In this document: positions 24,657 to 31,689 of the stretch, piece by piece | How positions within the stretch are numbered: the first letter of the stretch is position 1 | Layout of the letters: every line of letters begins with the position of its first letter | NCBI GenBank assembly: GCA_017455565.1 | Contig: JAFSZV010000010.1 | Span: forward strand, 1 to 64,000 | Direction of reading: 5' to 3' | DNA length: 64,000 nt | Source of the DNA: Clostridia bacterium | GTDB taxonomy: Bacteria > Bacillota > Clostridia > Oscillospirales > Butyricicoccaceae | The notes under the pieces: generated by a model | What the model saw: only the letters and a program-made list of their open reading frames with translations | Told to the model about the DNA's origin: nothing | The model's database searches: none | Position numbers and translations under genes: made by a program

Positions 24657-25438
24657 TTTTTCGCACCTCCCATCCACTCCAGGACAAAGGCGCGGTAATC
24701 GATCCCCGCAGCCGAGCGCGGCGAATAGATCCGCAGAGGCTCCTGCGCAAAGGTCATGGCGTTGACCTTGTCGCTCCGCCGGATGGGCCCGTAGACGTGC
24801 AGGCCGGATTTTTCCCGCAGTGTGCCCTCCGCCTGGATGATCAGCGGATCCATGTACCACATAGTAGGCAGCAGCCCCGCCACCCGCAGCCGCGGGTTGA
24901 TCTCCCGCATGTTGGCCACCTGCTTCAGGAGGTTGGCCATGCCCTGCAGGCTAAAGGCGTCCAGCTTGACGGGGATCAGCACCTCATCCGCCGCCACCAG
25001 CGCCGCCGCGCTGGCCGCGTTAAAGGCAGGAGGGCAGTCGATCAGGACGTTGTCGTAGACGTCGTCCTCGACGCAGGCCTCCAGCAGGCTCCGCAGGACG
25101 CCCGCGGAAGTCACGCCGCTTTTGAGCGTGCTTAGGTCCAGATCCATCAGCTCATCGGAGGCCGGCAGGAGATCCACGCCGTCGACGTTGCTCGCCGAGA
25201 TGTAATCCTCGTAGCCGCCGGGGCTGCCGGCCAGCTCCGGCATGAGCAGGAGATCCGCGAGGGTGTTTGGCGTGCCGTCACGGGCCGGCGACAGAAATTC
25301 CGTGGTGTTGCACTGGCTGTCTGCGTCGATCACCAGCACGCGCCGGTTGTGATCGCCGGCGAGGATCGCCGCCATGTTGATCGCGGTGACGGTCTTGCCG
25401 ACGCCGCCCTTGAGGTTAAGAATTGCTGTAGTCTTCAT
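24653..25438 (-). CDS. parA: ParA-family partition ATPase
   Basis: 261 aa. Deviant Walker A KGGVGKT at ~10-16, Walker A' VLVIDADSQCN, Walker B NVLIDCPPAFN. No N-terminal DNA-binding domain, so it is the small Soj-like type (Ib-like size). The ATG at 25438 lies 7 bases after AAGGAG. Directly coupled to parB. Expected to move ParB-bound DNA over the nucleoid. Its presence in an integrated prophage suggests a plasmid-like phase. Confidence 0.92.
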   Translation of the reverse strand: MKTTAILNLKGGVGKTVTAINMAAILAGDHNRRVLVIDADSQCNTTEFLSPARDGTPNTLADLLLMPELAGSPGGYEDYISASNVDGVDLLPASDELMDLDLSTLKSGVTSAGVLRSLLEACVEDDVYDNVLIDCPPAFNAASAAALVAADEVLIPVKLDAFSLQGMANLLKQVANMREINPRLRVAGLLPTMWYMDPLIIQAEGTLREKSGLHVYGPIRRSDKVNAMTFAQEPLRIYSPRSAAGIDYRAFVLEWMGGAKK

Positions 25439-25451
25439 CACTACGCTCCTT

Positions 25452-25652
25452 TCAAAATTTGAAACTTTCGGTCAGAGTTTTTCCGAATTGCTCGTAAGTT
25501 ACGGTAAAAAACCGGTGCTTTTTGTTGATGTAGGTGATCCGCCCGTTTAGCTTTTGCTGATAGTACGGGTCGGCCTTTCGGCCGTCGTCTTCCGGCTCGA
25601 GCTGGACGGGCCGTCCGACGTAGACGTCTTTTTCCGCGAGGTGGAGCTGCAT
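25452..25652 (-). CDS. Small early phage protein, 66 aa
   Basis: QLHLAEKDVYVGRPVQLEPE then GRITYINKKHRFFTVTYEQF and GKTLTESFKF, a compact beta fold seen in phage early regions. The start at 25652 has GGAGGGGAGG 8 bases upstream. It lies 13 bases before parA. It overlaps the previous frame by ~105 bases. Confidence 0.65.
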   Translation of the reverse strand: MQLHLAEKDVYVGRPVQLEPEDDGRKADPYYQQKLNGRITYINKKHRFFTVTYEQFGKTLTESFKF

Positions 25653-25807
25653 CCGCGGCACCTCCCCTCCGGCCCGGACAGAGCGGCCTCAAGCGCCTCG
25701 GCCAGAGCGAGGCAGTAATCCCGCCGCAGCGGGGACATGGTCAGCTCCGCGACGGTGCGATTGCGGTCGGCTTCAAAGCGGAGCATCCTGCGCTGATTAT
25801 TTGTCAT
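25547..25807 (-). CDS. Small early phage protein with doubtful C-terminus, 86 aa
   Basis: The first ~50 residues look genuine (NNQRRMLRFEADRNRTVAEL, DYCLALAEALEAALSGPEG). The last ~35 (Ser/Arg/Thr-rich) are read out of phase through the start of the next gene, and look like a frame lost by a small deletion or insertion near 25650. Ribosome site AAGGAGGTGCCC. Confidence 0.45.
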   Translation of the reverse strand: MTNNQRRMLRFEADRNRTVAELTMSPLRRDYCLALAEALEAALSGPEGRCRGCSSTSRKKTSTSDGPSSSSRKTTAERPTRTISKS

Positions 25808-25817
25808 GGGCACCTCC

Positions 25818-27143
25818 TTAAAACGGGATTTTTTGCTGATCATTGTCCGGCAAAAGAGTAAATCCCGAGCCGTCGGACGCCACCTGTTTCAGCCTAGCCG
25901 GCGGGACATCCTTGCCGCGATAATGGCCGAGCACAGAAAACCGCTGCGTCCAGCCCTCGAATTTGAGTGAGAGCGCCAGTTTTTCGCCGTCCTTGTTTTT
26001 GCTGACCTTAAGGATGCGGTCGGACCGGTAGTCCGCCGGGTCCTCCGGATAGATCAGCGCCACCACGTCGGCGTCCTGCTCGATCTGGCCGGACTCCCGA
26101 AGATCTGACATGGTGGGCGGGAGCTGCTTGCCGCCCTTGGTGGTCTCGGGGCGGGAGAGCTGTGACAGAGCCACAACGAGGACATCGTGCTGCTGAGCCA
26201 GCTCGTGGAGCTCCTGGGAGATCGCCGTCACCTGCTCATAGCGCGAGGCGCCGCGGGAGCGGATGATCTGCAGATAGTCCACAAAGATCACGTCGTAACG
26301 CCGCGACAGAGTCACGGCCCGGATGTCGGACACCGACATGCCGGAGGTGCGGATGATCTCCACCTGGGCATGCTGGAGCTCGTGCTCCGCCTGCTCCAGC
26401 GCGGCCAGATCGGCGGCGCTGAGATCGTGCTGCAGGACCTTTTTGTTGCCCACGCCGGAGAGGTTGACCAGATTGCGGATCGCAATGTCCTGGCTGTCGG
26501 TCTCCAAACTGAAATAGCCCACGCGAAGGCCTCTCGACATGTTGCGGGCGATTTGGAGCGTCAGCGCGGTCTTGCCAGAGCTGGCGAAGCCGCCAACCAC
26601 CACGAATTTGCCTTTGCGGAGGAAGACTTCGTCGTCGAAGATCCGCAGGCCGGTTTTGATAAAGCGCGGCCGCTCCTTCCGCCGGACGGCGTCCATGTAA
26701 GCCTTGGCGGCGTCGCCGATGGAGACGATCTCCGCGCCGCGCCGGTCGCAGGCCAGGGCATGGAGCTTGTCCAGCAGGTGCTCGGCGCTGCTCAGGTCCT
26801 CGGCCGAGACGATGGCAAAGGCCGCCTGCTGCATGGCAGCCAGCCGGGAGGCCTCCCGGAGCTGGCCGATGTAAAAGTCGATGGAATCAGACTTGCCCGG
26901 AGCTTCCCAGGCCTTGTTGATCGCGGGCCCGCAGGCCGGATCCACCGCGGCAAGGGAGAGCTCATTGACGGGCGCCCCATCAAAGTGCAGCTGACGGATC
27001 GCCAGAAACAGGGCCCGGGCGGCGTCGACGGTAAAGTCCTCCGGCTTGAGCTCGGCCACGGCCACGCCGACCGTGTCCGGAAAAAGCAGCATCGATCCGA
27101 GGATCGAAAATTGCAAATCGCCCAGCGTGATCTTGTCGGCCAT
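25818..27143 (-). CDS. Replicative DNA helicase, DnaB type
   Basis: 441 aa. N-terminal DnaB domain (LGDLQFSILGSMLLFPDTVG), RecA-like domain with Walker A GGFASSGKTALT, Walker B VIFVDYLQIIRSRG, and C-terminal SQLSRPETTKGGKQLPPTMS and LRESGQIEQDADVVALIY. Somewhat shorter than the ~450-470 of chromosomal DnaB. Coupled (ATGA) to the initiator, which presumably loads it. Confidence 0.95.
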   Translation of the reverse strand: MADKITLGDLQFSILGSMLLFPDTVGVAVAELKPEDFTVDAARALFLAIRQLHFDGAPVNELSLAAVDPACGPAINKAWEAPGKSDSIDFYIGQLREASRLAAMQQAAFAIVSAEDLSSAEHLLDKLHALACDRRGAEIVSIGDAAKAYMDAVRRKERPRFIKTGLRIFDDEVFLRKGKFVVVGGFASSGKTALTLQIARNMSRGLRVGYFSLETDSQDIAIRNLVNLSGVGNKKVLQHDLSAADLAALEQAEHELQHAQVEIIRTSGMSVSDIRAVTLSRRYDVIFVDYLQIIRSRGASRYEQVTAISQELHELAQQHDVLVVALSQLSRPETTKGGKQLPPTMSDLRESGQIEQDADVVALIYPEDPADYRSDRILKVSKNKDGEKLALSLKFEGWTQRFSVLGHYRGKDVPPARLKQVASDGSGFTLLPDNDQQKIPF

Positions 27144-27883
27144 CACAGCACCTCCCGATCCTCGCCCCAGCCGGAGGAAGATCCGACCACAGGCGCCTTG
27201 TCCTCATCCTCCCACCGTCGGCCGTTGAGCCAGGTAGAGGCGTAGGGCATGTACCGCCTTGGATTTTCCGAGGCTGCAATCTGCCGGAGCAGCGCCGGGC
27301 CCATGGCGTCGATGGTGGCGTCCGAGGGCTTGAGCCTGTCCCAAGCGCGGATTGCCGCCTGCTTGTCCTCGCCGCGGGGGTAGGTTTTCCAAAAGCCGGC
27401 GAAGCGCTCGGGCTTCCAGACCGGGGCCGCCTTCGGGGCGCGCTTTTTCGGCTGCGGCTTTGCGGGCACGTCCCCCGGCTGGGGGACTATAGGGGGTAAT
27501 GGTAAATTTCTTGTATTATTCTCCACGAAATTTTTTTCGTGAGGGGTCACGAAAATTTTTTCGTGAGGGGGGTCCGGGATCAGCGGGCGATCGATCCAGA
27601 GCCGACGCTCCACAACCTCGCCCTTGTCATCCCGCACCACCTCAACGGCGATGTAGCCGTGCTCGGCCAGCGTTGCTGTGAGACCCTGGACCGTCCGCGG
27701 CGTGAGGCCGAAGAGCTTGCCCAGGTGCCCGTTGGACGCCCAGCAAAATCCACGGCTGTCCGCCAGTGCGCTGATCTCCGCATAAAGCAGCTTTGCGTTT
27801 GGCGGCAGCTCCGGATCGTAACGGACGCCCGCCGGAATCACGGCCCAGTAAGCCGGACGCCTGGCCTCATCCACGGGGATCAC
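27143..27883 (-). CDS. Phage replication initiator, winged-helix/DnaD-like
   Basis: 246 aa from a GTG with a weak ribosome site. Residues ~28-95: winged-helix domain (LPPNAKLLYAEISALADSRG, KLFGLTPRTVQGLTATLAEH). A charged linker follows, then a C-terminal domain (FAGFWKTYPRGEDKQAAIRA). The linker DNA carries two 22-bp iteron-like repeats at 27525-27570 (protein PHEKIFVTPHEKNFVE). Lambda O-type logic: the protein binds its own gene and recruits the downstream helicase. Confidence 0.8.
   Translation of the reverse strand: MIPVDEARRPAYWAVIPAGVRYDPELPPNAKLLYAEISALADSRGFCWASNGHLGKLFGLTPRTVQGLTATLAEHGYIAVEVVRDDKGEVVERRLWIDRPLIPDPPHEKIFVTPHEKNFVENNTRNLPLPPIVPQPGDVPAKPQPKKRAPKAAPVWKPERFAGFWKTYPRGEDKQAAIRAWDRLKPSDATIDAMGPALLRQIAASENPRRYMPYASTWLNGRRWEDEDKAPVVGSSSGWGEDREVL
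27525..27570. repeat. Two iteron-like repeats; putative phage origin
   Basis: Two 22-bp copies (ACGAAATTTTTTTCGTGAGG + GG and ACGAAAATTTTTTCGTGAGG + GG) separated by two bases, each containing an inverted CACGAAA/TTTCGTG or ACGAAA/TTTCGT core. AT-rich DNA in a GC-rich gene, in the linker of the initiator. Confidence 0.65.
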
Positions 27884-27903
27884 CCCCGAGAGGGCGAATC
27901 AAA

Positions 27904-28095
27904 TCAATCATTTGTGACCTCCATCATCATGATGCTCATTTGCTCCACCTGTGCCTGCAGGGCCTCGATCTGCCGGCCCGTCACCGAGACGGCATAGGTC
28001 AAAAGCCCGATGCACAGCAGCAGCGTGGCAATGATCCCCCGCAGCACGCGGACGCGGGAGACCCGGTCATATTTGCGATTATTCTTCGTCGACAT
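27904..28095 (-). CDS. Small membrane protein, 63 aa
   Basis: Basic N-terminus (TKNNRKYDRVSRVRVLRG), one membrane helix (IIATLLLCIGLLTYAVSVTG), then a short coiled coil (RQIEALQAQVEQMSIMMMEV). The ribosome site AAAAAGGAGGTCGTCGAAC lies in the end of the preceding gene. Unknown early function; possibly an anti-host or exclusion factor. Confidence 0.65.
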   Translation of the reverse strand: MSTKNNRKYDRVSRVRVLRGIIATLLLCIGLLTYAVSVTGRQIEALQAQVEQMSIMMMEVTND

Positions 28096-28333
28096 GTTCG
28101 ACGACCTCCTTTTTCGATTTTGCTTTGAATACGACGCAGGCGTCCACCGGGCAGCCCCGGCTATGGCCGGCGATCAGGATATACTGGCAGATGACAGAGC
28201 CTCCGCTCCCGCGGAAGCCGTAAACGCAGCGTCCGCATCGCGGCGCTGTGTCTCGTTCGTGATCCAGTGCAGGATCTTTTCCGTGGGCGCGGCTGCCAGC
28301 CGCTTGCCCGCCAGGAAGCTGCAGATGTGCCAC
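28079..28333 (-). CDS. Cys-rich (putative zinc) early phage protein
   Basis: The C-terminal ~50 residues are family-like: CGRCVYGFRGSGGSVICQYI, LIAGHSRGCPVDACVVF: CxxC-x11-C-x11-C-x4-C. Similar small proteins (pattern CKxCxYR...CDYxLxTGxxRGCPxxxC) occur in many Firmicutes prophages. The first ~33 residues (from ATG 28333) overlap another gene out of phase and may not be authentic. The true start may have been lost. Confidence 0.55.
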   Translation of the reverse strand: MAHLQLPGGQAAGSRAHGKDPALDHERDTAPRCGRCVYGFRGSGGSVICQYILIAGHSRGCPVDACVVFKAKSKKEVVEHVDEE

Positions 28334-28545
28334 TGCTGGACGCCGATCAGCTCTGCCGTTTTGGCCTGCGAGAGCCGGCGTCCGGCCATGATCATCCGCA
28401 GGCGGTCCGGAAAAGAGACGGTATTGTCAACCTCCACCGGCCGATCTTCGGGCGGCGGGTCTTGCTTGATCGGAGGCACCGTCTCAACCTCGGGAGGCGT
28501 TTCCTCCGGAAAATCCTCCGGCGGATCGCCGGACGCCGCGCGCAC
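28174..28545 (-). CDS. Helix-turn-helix early phage protein with acidic N-terminus
   Basis: 123 aa from a GTG with no clear ribosome site. Residues 1-~45 are Pro/Glu-rich. Residues ~47-95 form an XRE-like HTH (DRLRMIMAGRRLSQAKTAEL, IGVQQWHICSFLAGKRLAAA). The last ~25 residues (DADAAFTASAGAEALSSASI) are an out-of-phase reading of the next gene, suggesting a frameshift that lengthened it. Possibly a transcription regulator. Confidence 0.55.
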   Translation of the reverse strand: MRAASGDPPEDFPEETPPEVETVPPIKQDPPPEDRPVEVDNTVSFPDRLRMIMAGRRLSQAKTAELIGVQQWHICSFLAGKRLAAAPTEKILHWITNETQRRDADAAFTASAGAEALSSASIS

Positions 28546-28673
28546 CTGTCCGCTCAGGTAGTGTTTTTGTTATCCTTGGCGCGGAGCCCGGCTTGGAATA
28601 GGAGGCCCGGGCGGCGGAATCAACCGCCCGGCGATCCGCCGGATCTGTAAATTTCGGTCATTCTCCTTTGCGC

Positions 28674-28955
28674 TCACCGTTCACACAATCTTAGCAACCC
28701 GTGCCACATGGCGGAACGAACGTCAATAAAGCTTAAAAGTCTATGCTTGTTCAAGGCTTCTATAACCTCTTTGCTCTGCCTTTCCGTTTCATACCGCCGC
28801 TCTAAAATCTCACAATCGTCCGTTTTTGCAATAGACGGAAATGGGTAGCCCATTGGAATAAGCTCTCCCGTTTGATGATTAACTCCAGCTACAATCCATG
28901 TCTCGCCTGTGGGCTTATGTTTTATAATATCATTTGGCATGATTTCTTCACGCAT
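28674..28955 (-). CDS. Hypothetical early phage protein, 93 aa
   Basis: MREEIMPNDIIKHKPTGETW, then VNHQTGELIPMGYPFPSIAK and an ERRYETERQSKEVIEALNK helix. Strong ribosome site (GGAAGGAGGTGTGAACG). AT-richer than the neighbours, with codon use unlike the GC-rich structural genes, which suggests separate acquisition. No domain recognised. The 128 bases after it contain only a 13-codon ORF. Confidence 0.65.
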   Translation of the reverse strand: MREEIMPNDIIKHKPTGETWIVAGVNHQTGELIPMGYPFPSIAKTDDCEILERRYETERQSKEVIEALNKHRLLSFIDVRSAMWHGLLRLCER

Positions 28956-28958
28956 CGT

Positions 28959-29228
28959 TCACACCTCCTTCCACTTCGCCTCGGCTTCCTCGCGGGTGAG
29001 AAATACGGTTTTGCCTATGTCGAGATAATCTCTAATAGAAAATCCGCGTTCCTCGACATACGGGATATACACCGTATCCCCAACCTTGCATGGCAACACC
29101 ACCAACCGCCCCTGTTCCTCCGCGTCCTCGTAGGCGGCGAGGCGATTGATCGCTTCTTGCTCCGTGCAAAAACCGCGCAGTCCAGCATTTCTGCTATTAT
29201 TTGGAACAACTGTCAGTCTCTCCATCAC
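28959..29228 (-). CDS. Small early phage protein, AAYEDAEEQGRL family, copy 2
   Basis: 89 aa: INRLAAYEDAEEQGRLVVLP, CKVGDTVYIPYVEE, and a C-terminal GKTVFLTREEAEAKW. Paralogous to the next gene upstream and overlapping it by 4 bases. Very common, function unknown, in Clostridia prophage early operons. Confidence 0.75.
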   Translation of the reverse strand: MMERLTVVPNNSRNAGLRGFCTEQEAINRLAAYEDAEEQGRLVVLPCKVGDTVYIPYVEERGFSIRDYLDIGKTVFLTREEAEAKWKEV

Positions 29229-29560
29229 TCGTTCTCTCCTTTTGACAGTGCCGCCTCCGCTGCCTCGCGGGTGCGAAAGACGGTTTTGCCGATAGCACGT
29301 ACATCGAATGCAATGTTTTCCGTATCAAATATCAGCTGACGCACAGTGGATTCATAAACCCTGATGCCATCTGTCTGGTAGATTTTGTCCCCCACCTTGC
29401 ACGGCAGCACCAGCAGTCGCCCCTGCTCCTCCGCGTCCTCGTAGGCGGCGAGTTTCAAAAACCGTTCTTCCGGGATGTTTCGCGGATAACCTTGTTCAAG
29501 TCGGCGCTCATACGATTTGCGCTGTGCATCGGCTTCTTTCTTGTTTGTCAGTCTTTCCAT
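29225..29560 (-). CDS. Small early phage protein, AAYEDAEEQGRL family, copy 1
   Basis: 111 aa: charged N-terminus (KKEADAQRKSYERRLEQGYP), LKLAAYEDAEEQGRLLVLPC, KVGDKIYQTDGIRVYEST, and GKTVFRTREAAEAAL at the end. The shared core is nearly identical at DNA level with copy 2 (around 29108-29143 and 29416-29451), so the pair arose by tandem duplication. Confidence 0.75.
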   Translation of the reverse strand: MERLTNKKEADAQRKSYERRLEQGYPRNIPEERFLKLAAYEDAEEQGRLLVLPCKVGDKIYQTDGIRVYESTVRQLIFDTENIAFDVRAIGKTVFRTREAAEAALSKGENE

Positions 29561-29787
29561 CTTCCATCCTCATTAAAACGCTCATCGGTAAAGCGGCCGC
29601 TGGTGGAAAAATTCCACCAGATCGCGCCGTCGGCGTTGACGTGGACCCCGTGGGCCACCATCAGCCAGCCATCCGGCCGGAGCAGGATGGCGTCGCCGAA
29701 GCTGGAATCCTTGCAGAGATAAACGGAGCCGTTGCTCTGGTGGCGGTAGATCTGTCCCGGGGTAAGATCCACGCATGCGATGCTCAT
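29548..29787 (-). CDS. Hypothetical early phage protein, 79 aa
   Basis: SIACVDLTPGQIYRHQSNGS, VYLCKDSSFGDAILLRPDGW, LMVAHGVHVNADGAIWWNFS. Beta-rich, no membrane segment; resembles small early proteins that carry a PGQIY...GxxYLC pattern. Overlaps both neighbours by a few bases, so it is part of one coupled operon. Confidence 0.65.
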   Translation of the reverse strand: MSIACVDLTPGQIYRHQSNGSVYLCKDSSFGDAILLRPDGWLMVAHGVHVNADGAIWWNFSTSGRFTDERFNEDGRWKD

Positions 29788-30035
29788 TGCGTCACCCCTT
29801 TCAGCGCGTCCAGCAGCTCCGCCCGGGGAATGTTAAGAGCGGACTCCAGCCGCAAAATCTGCAAAACGGTCATCGCGCTTCCTTGCTTCCGCTTGCGGTT
29901 CCAGGTCGACACAGACAGACCCAGCTTGCGCGCCAGCGTCTCCGCCGTGGTGCCTCGAAGGATCTGATACTTGGCAATCAGCGCCTCGACCTGCCGGTCG
30001 ATCCGATCGCCCTGTGTAAGCATGATCTGGCTCAT
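29784..30035 (-). CDS. Helix-turn-helix regulator, 83 aa
   Basis: The start at 30035 (SQIMLTQGDRIDRQVEALIA) follows AGAGGAGGACCGGCAG; the longer frame overlaps the upstream regulator. The HTH (GTTAETLARKLGLSVSTWNR, KRKQGSAMTVLQILRLESAL) suits a Cro- or CII-like regulator of the early switch. Confidence 0.72.
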   Translation of the reverse strand: MSQIMLTQGDRIDRQVEALIAKYQILRGTTAETLARKLGLSVSTWNRKRKQGSAMTVLQILRLESALNIPRAELLDALKGVTQ

Positions 30036-30052
30036 CTGCCGGTCCTCCTCTC

Positions 30053-30262
30053 TCACGCCGACGCATCCGTCGGCTCGAATAGATCGTTGATGCTGCACCC
30101 CAGCACCGCCGCCAGCTGCGGGAGCTGACGGGTGCGAGGTAAAAAGGTCTCAGACTCCCAGCAGCTCACGACGCCCTGAGAGACCCCGACGCGCTCGCAA
30201 AGCTCGGTCTGCGTCATTTCTGCGGCCTCTCGTGCGGCCTTAATACGCATGATCTGCTGCAT
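30053..30262 (-). CDS. Cro-like XRE repressor
   Basis: 69 aa, almost all HTH: IKAAREAAEMTQTELCERVG, VSQGVVSCWESETFLPRTRQ, LAAVLGCSINDLFEP. First gene of the lytic operon, divergent from the LexA-like repressor across 178 bases containing the operator repeats. Ribosome site GGAGGTGGAGCC. Expected to bind the same operators and favour lysis. Confidence 0.85.
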   Translation of the reverse strand: MQQIMRIKAAREAAEMTQTELCERVGVSQGVVSCWESETFLPRTRQLPQLAAVLGCSINDLFEPTDASA

Positions 30263-30283
30263 GGCTCCACCTCCAAAAAATAA

Positions 30284-30311
30284 ATATCAAATATCAAATA
30301 TCAAATATTTG
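30284..30311. promoter_or_regulatory. Operator repeats of the lysis-lysogeny switch
   Basis: Three tandem ATATCAA units (30284-30304) run into the palindrome CAAATATTTG (30302-30311), between the divergent cro-like and repressor genes. A minus-strand -35-like TTGGCA (30315-30320) is adjacent, so binding here would block the lytic promoter. Confidence 0.6.
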
Positions 30312-30389
30312 TGTTGCCAATAATATAACCCCGAAAACGGTGGCTGTCAAGTGTTTTATTGGAATTTTATTGGATTTTCCGGAATTTCC

Positions 30390-30418
30390 TTGATTATTTG
30401 CCCGACCTATACTATAAA
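30390..30418 (+). promoter_or_regulatory. Putative repressor promoter
   Basis: TTGATT, 17-base spacer, TATAAA, 22 bases before the repressor GTG. Confidence 0.6.
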
Positions 30419-30440
30419 ATTATTTGAGGAGGCGATAAAA

Positions 30441-31034
30441 GTGAATAATCTGCGAACGGCCAGAAAGGCTAAGAATCTCACGCAACAGGAAGTCGCAGAA
30501 GCAATCAACATTTCTCAAGGCTCTTATTCCGCTTGGGAAACCGGACGCACCAAGATCGACGCAAGGTCTCTGCAGCAGCTTGCCGCGCTGCTCGGCGTAT
30601 CGACCGACTATCTCCTGGGCAATACAACCGCCCCCGCAGGACGAATCAAGATCCCCGTCGTGGGTACGGTGGCCGCCGGCCTCCCGTGCTTTGCGGAGGA
30701 CGACATCCTGGATTATGAGGAGGTCACCCCCGAGATGGCCGCCCGGGGCGAGCTCTTCGGCCTGCGGGTCAAGGGCGCCAGCATGGAGCCCCAGATCATG
30801 GACGGCGACGTGGTGATCGTCCGGAGACAGGACGACGCCGAGACCGGCGACACCGTGGTGGCCAAGGTCAACGGCGATGAGGCCACCGTCAAGCGGCTCA
30901 AAAAATCGCCGGGCCTGCTGACGCTGGTGCCAGCAAACCCGACGTTCGATCCGTTATTTTTTACGCCGGAGCAGGTGCTTGCCATGCCGGTGCAGATCAT
31001 CGGCAAGGTGATCGAGCTGAGACGGAAATTTTGA
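30441..31034 (+). CDS. LexA/CI-like phage repressor
   Basis: 197 aa from a GTG behind GAGGAGG. Residues ~1-62: XRE HTH (LTQQEVAEAINISQGSYSAW, LLGVSTDYLLG). Residues ~75-197: S24 peptidase fold with the cleavage-type PVVGTVAAGLPC hinge, Ser in GASMEPQIMDGD, Lys in VVAKVNGDEATVKRL. RecA-stimulated self-cleavage, hence SOS induction, is expected. Confidence 0.92.
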   Translation: MNNLRTARKAKNLTQQEVAEAINISQGSYSAWETGRTKIDARSLQQLAALLGVSTDYLLGNTTAPAGRIKIPVVGTVAAGLPCFAEDDILDYEEVTPEMAARGELFGLRVKGASMEPQIMDGDVVIVRRQDDAETGDTVVAKVNGDEATVKRLKKSPGLLTLVPANPTFDPLFFTPEQVLAMPVQIIGKVIELRRKF

Positions 31035-31046
31035 GGGAGGAAAAGC

Positions 31047-31685
31047 ATGAAATTGAAATGGACGTTTCTCATCGGGGTGATCCTCGCCGGATGGAGTGTG
31101 ACTGCCATAATTGAGGGAGTGCCTATCGTTGGCATTGCTCTGATCGCAGCGGCTGTCATCGTTTTCAGGAAGAGCGTCGTCAAGCGAAGTGATCAATCCA
31201 ACCCCCCGCAGACAGCCCCCTCACAGCAACCGCCTCTTGCAGAAGCGCCCCATGAAAAACAAAGCGAAAAGAAAAAAGAAGAACGATTGACACAGCACAC
31301 CCTCTATGTGCCAGAAATGATAAACGGAGAATATCGGGCTTATTTTTACGAAAACGTCAAGATATTTACGCCAGACGAAATTGCAAAAAAGCTCCGATAC
31401 GACGAATCGCTATGCGGGCAGCTCGTGACGCTGGAGGCAGAGCCGTCGAACGCCTACAACCCCAAAGCGGTAATCGTAAAATGGGGTTATCAAAAGATCG
31501 GATATCTCTACCGCGGAAAGCTGCAGGACATGGCAAATGATTTTATCGCCGACGGTCTGCCGATCTGGTGTGCAACGTCAAGTCTGGATCTGGACGAGCG
31601 AATCATTTACATTTCCATTGCTTTTTATCGGGGTCCCGCCCCAGATTTTGATGATGATGAATTTAAGGATGAAGACTTAGTCTGA
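31047..31685 (+). CDS. Membrane protein with HIRAN-like domain
   Basis: 212 aa. Two close hydrophobic segments (TFLIGVILAGWSVTAIIEGV, PIVGIALIAAAVIVF), a basic/proline/glutamine-rich linker (~50-85), then a HIRAN-like fold (LVTLEAEPSNAYNPKAVIVK, WGYQKIGYLYRGKLQDMAND). HIRAN domains bind DNA ends or stalled forks in helicases. Co-transcribed with the repressor (12-base gap), so expressed in the lysogen; I infer superinfection exclusion or another lysogenic-conversion role. The acidic end is DFDDDEFKDEDLV. Confidence 0.7.
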   Translation: MKLKWTFLIGVILAGWSVTAIIEGVPIVGIALIAAAVIVFRKSVVKRSDQSNPPQTAPSQQPPLAEAPHEKQSEKKKEERLTQHTLYVPEMINGEYRAYFYENVKIFTPDEIAKKLRYDESLCGQLVTLEAEPSNAYNPKAVIVKWGYQKIGYLYRGKLQDMANDFIADGLPIWCATSSLDLDERIIYISIAFYRGPAPDFDDDEFKDEDLV

Positions 31686-31689
31686 TCCA

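Noticed and set aside
26323-26339. Palindrome ATGTCGG-ACA-CCGACAT in dnaB as an eighth dispersed repeat
   Set aside because: It shares only a GGACAC core; arm order and spacer differ and it encodes the conserved helicase segment MSVSDIR.
30284-30310. Short tandem repeats as a CRISPR array
   Set aside because: 7-bp units without spacers, no cas genes; position fits operators.
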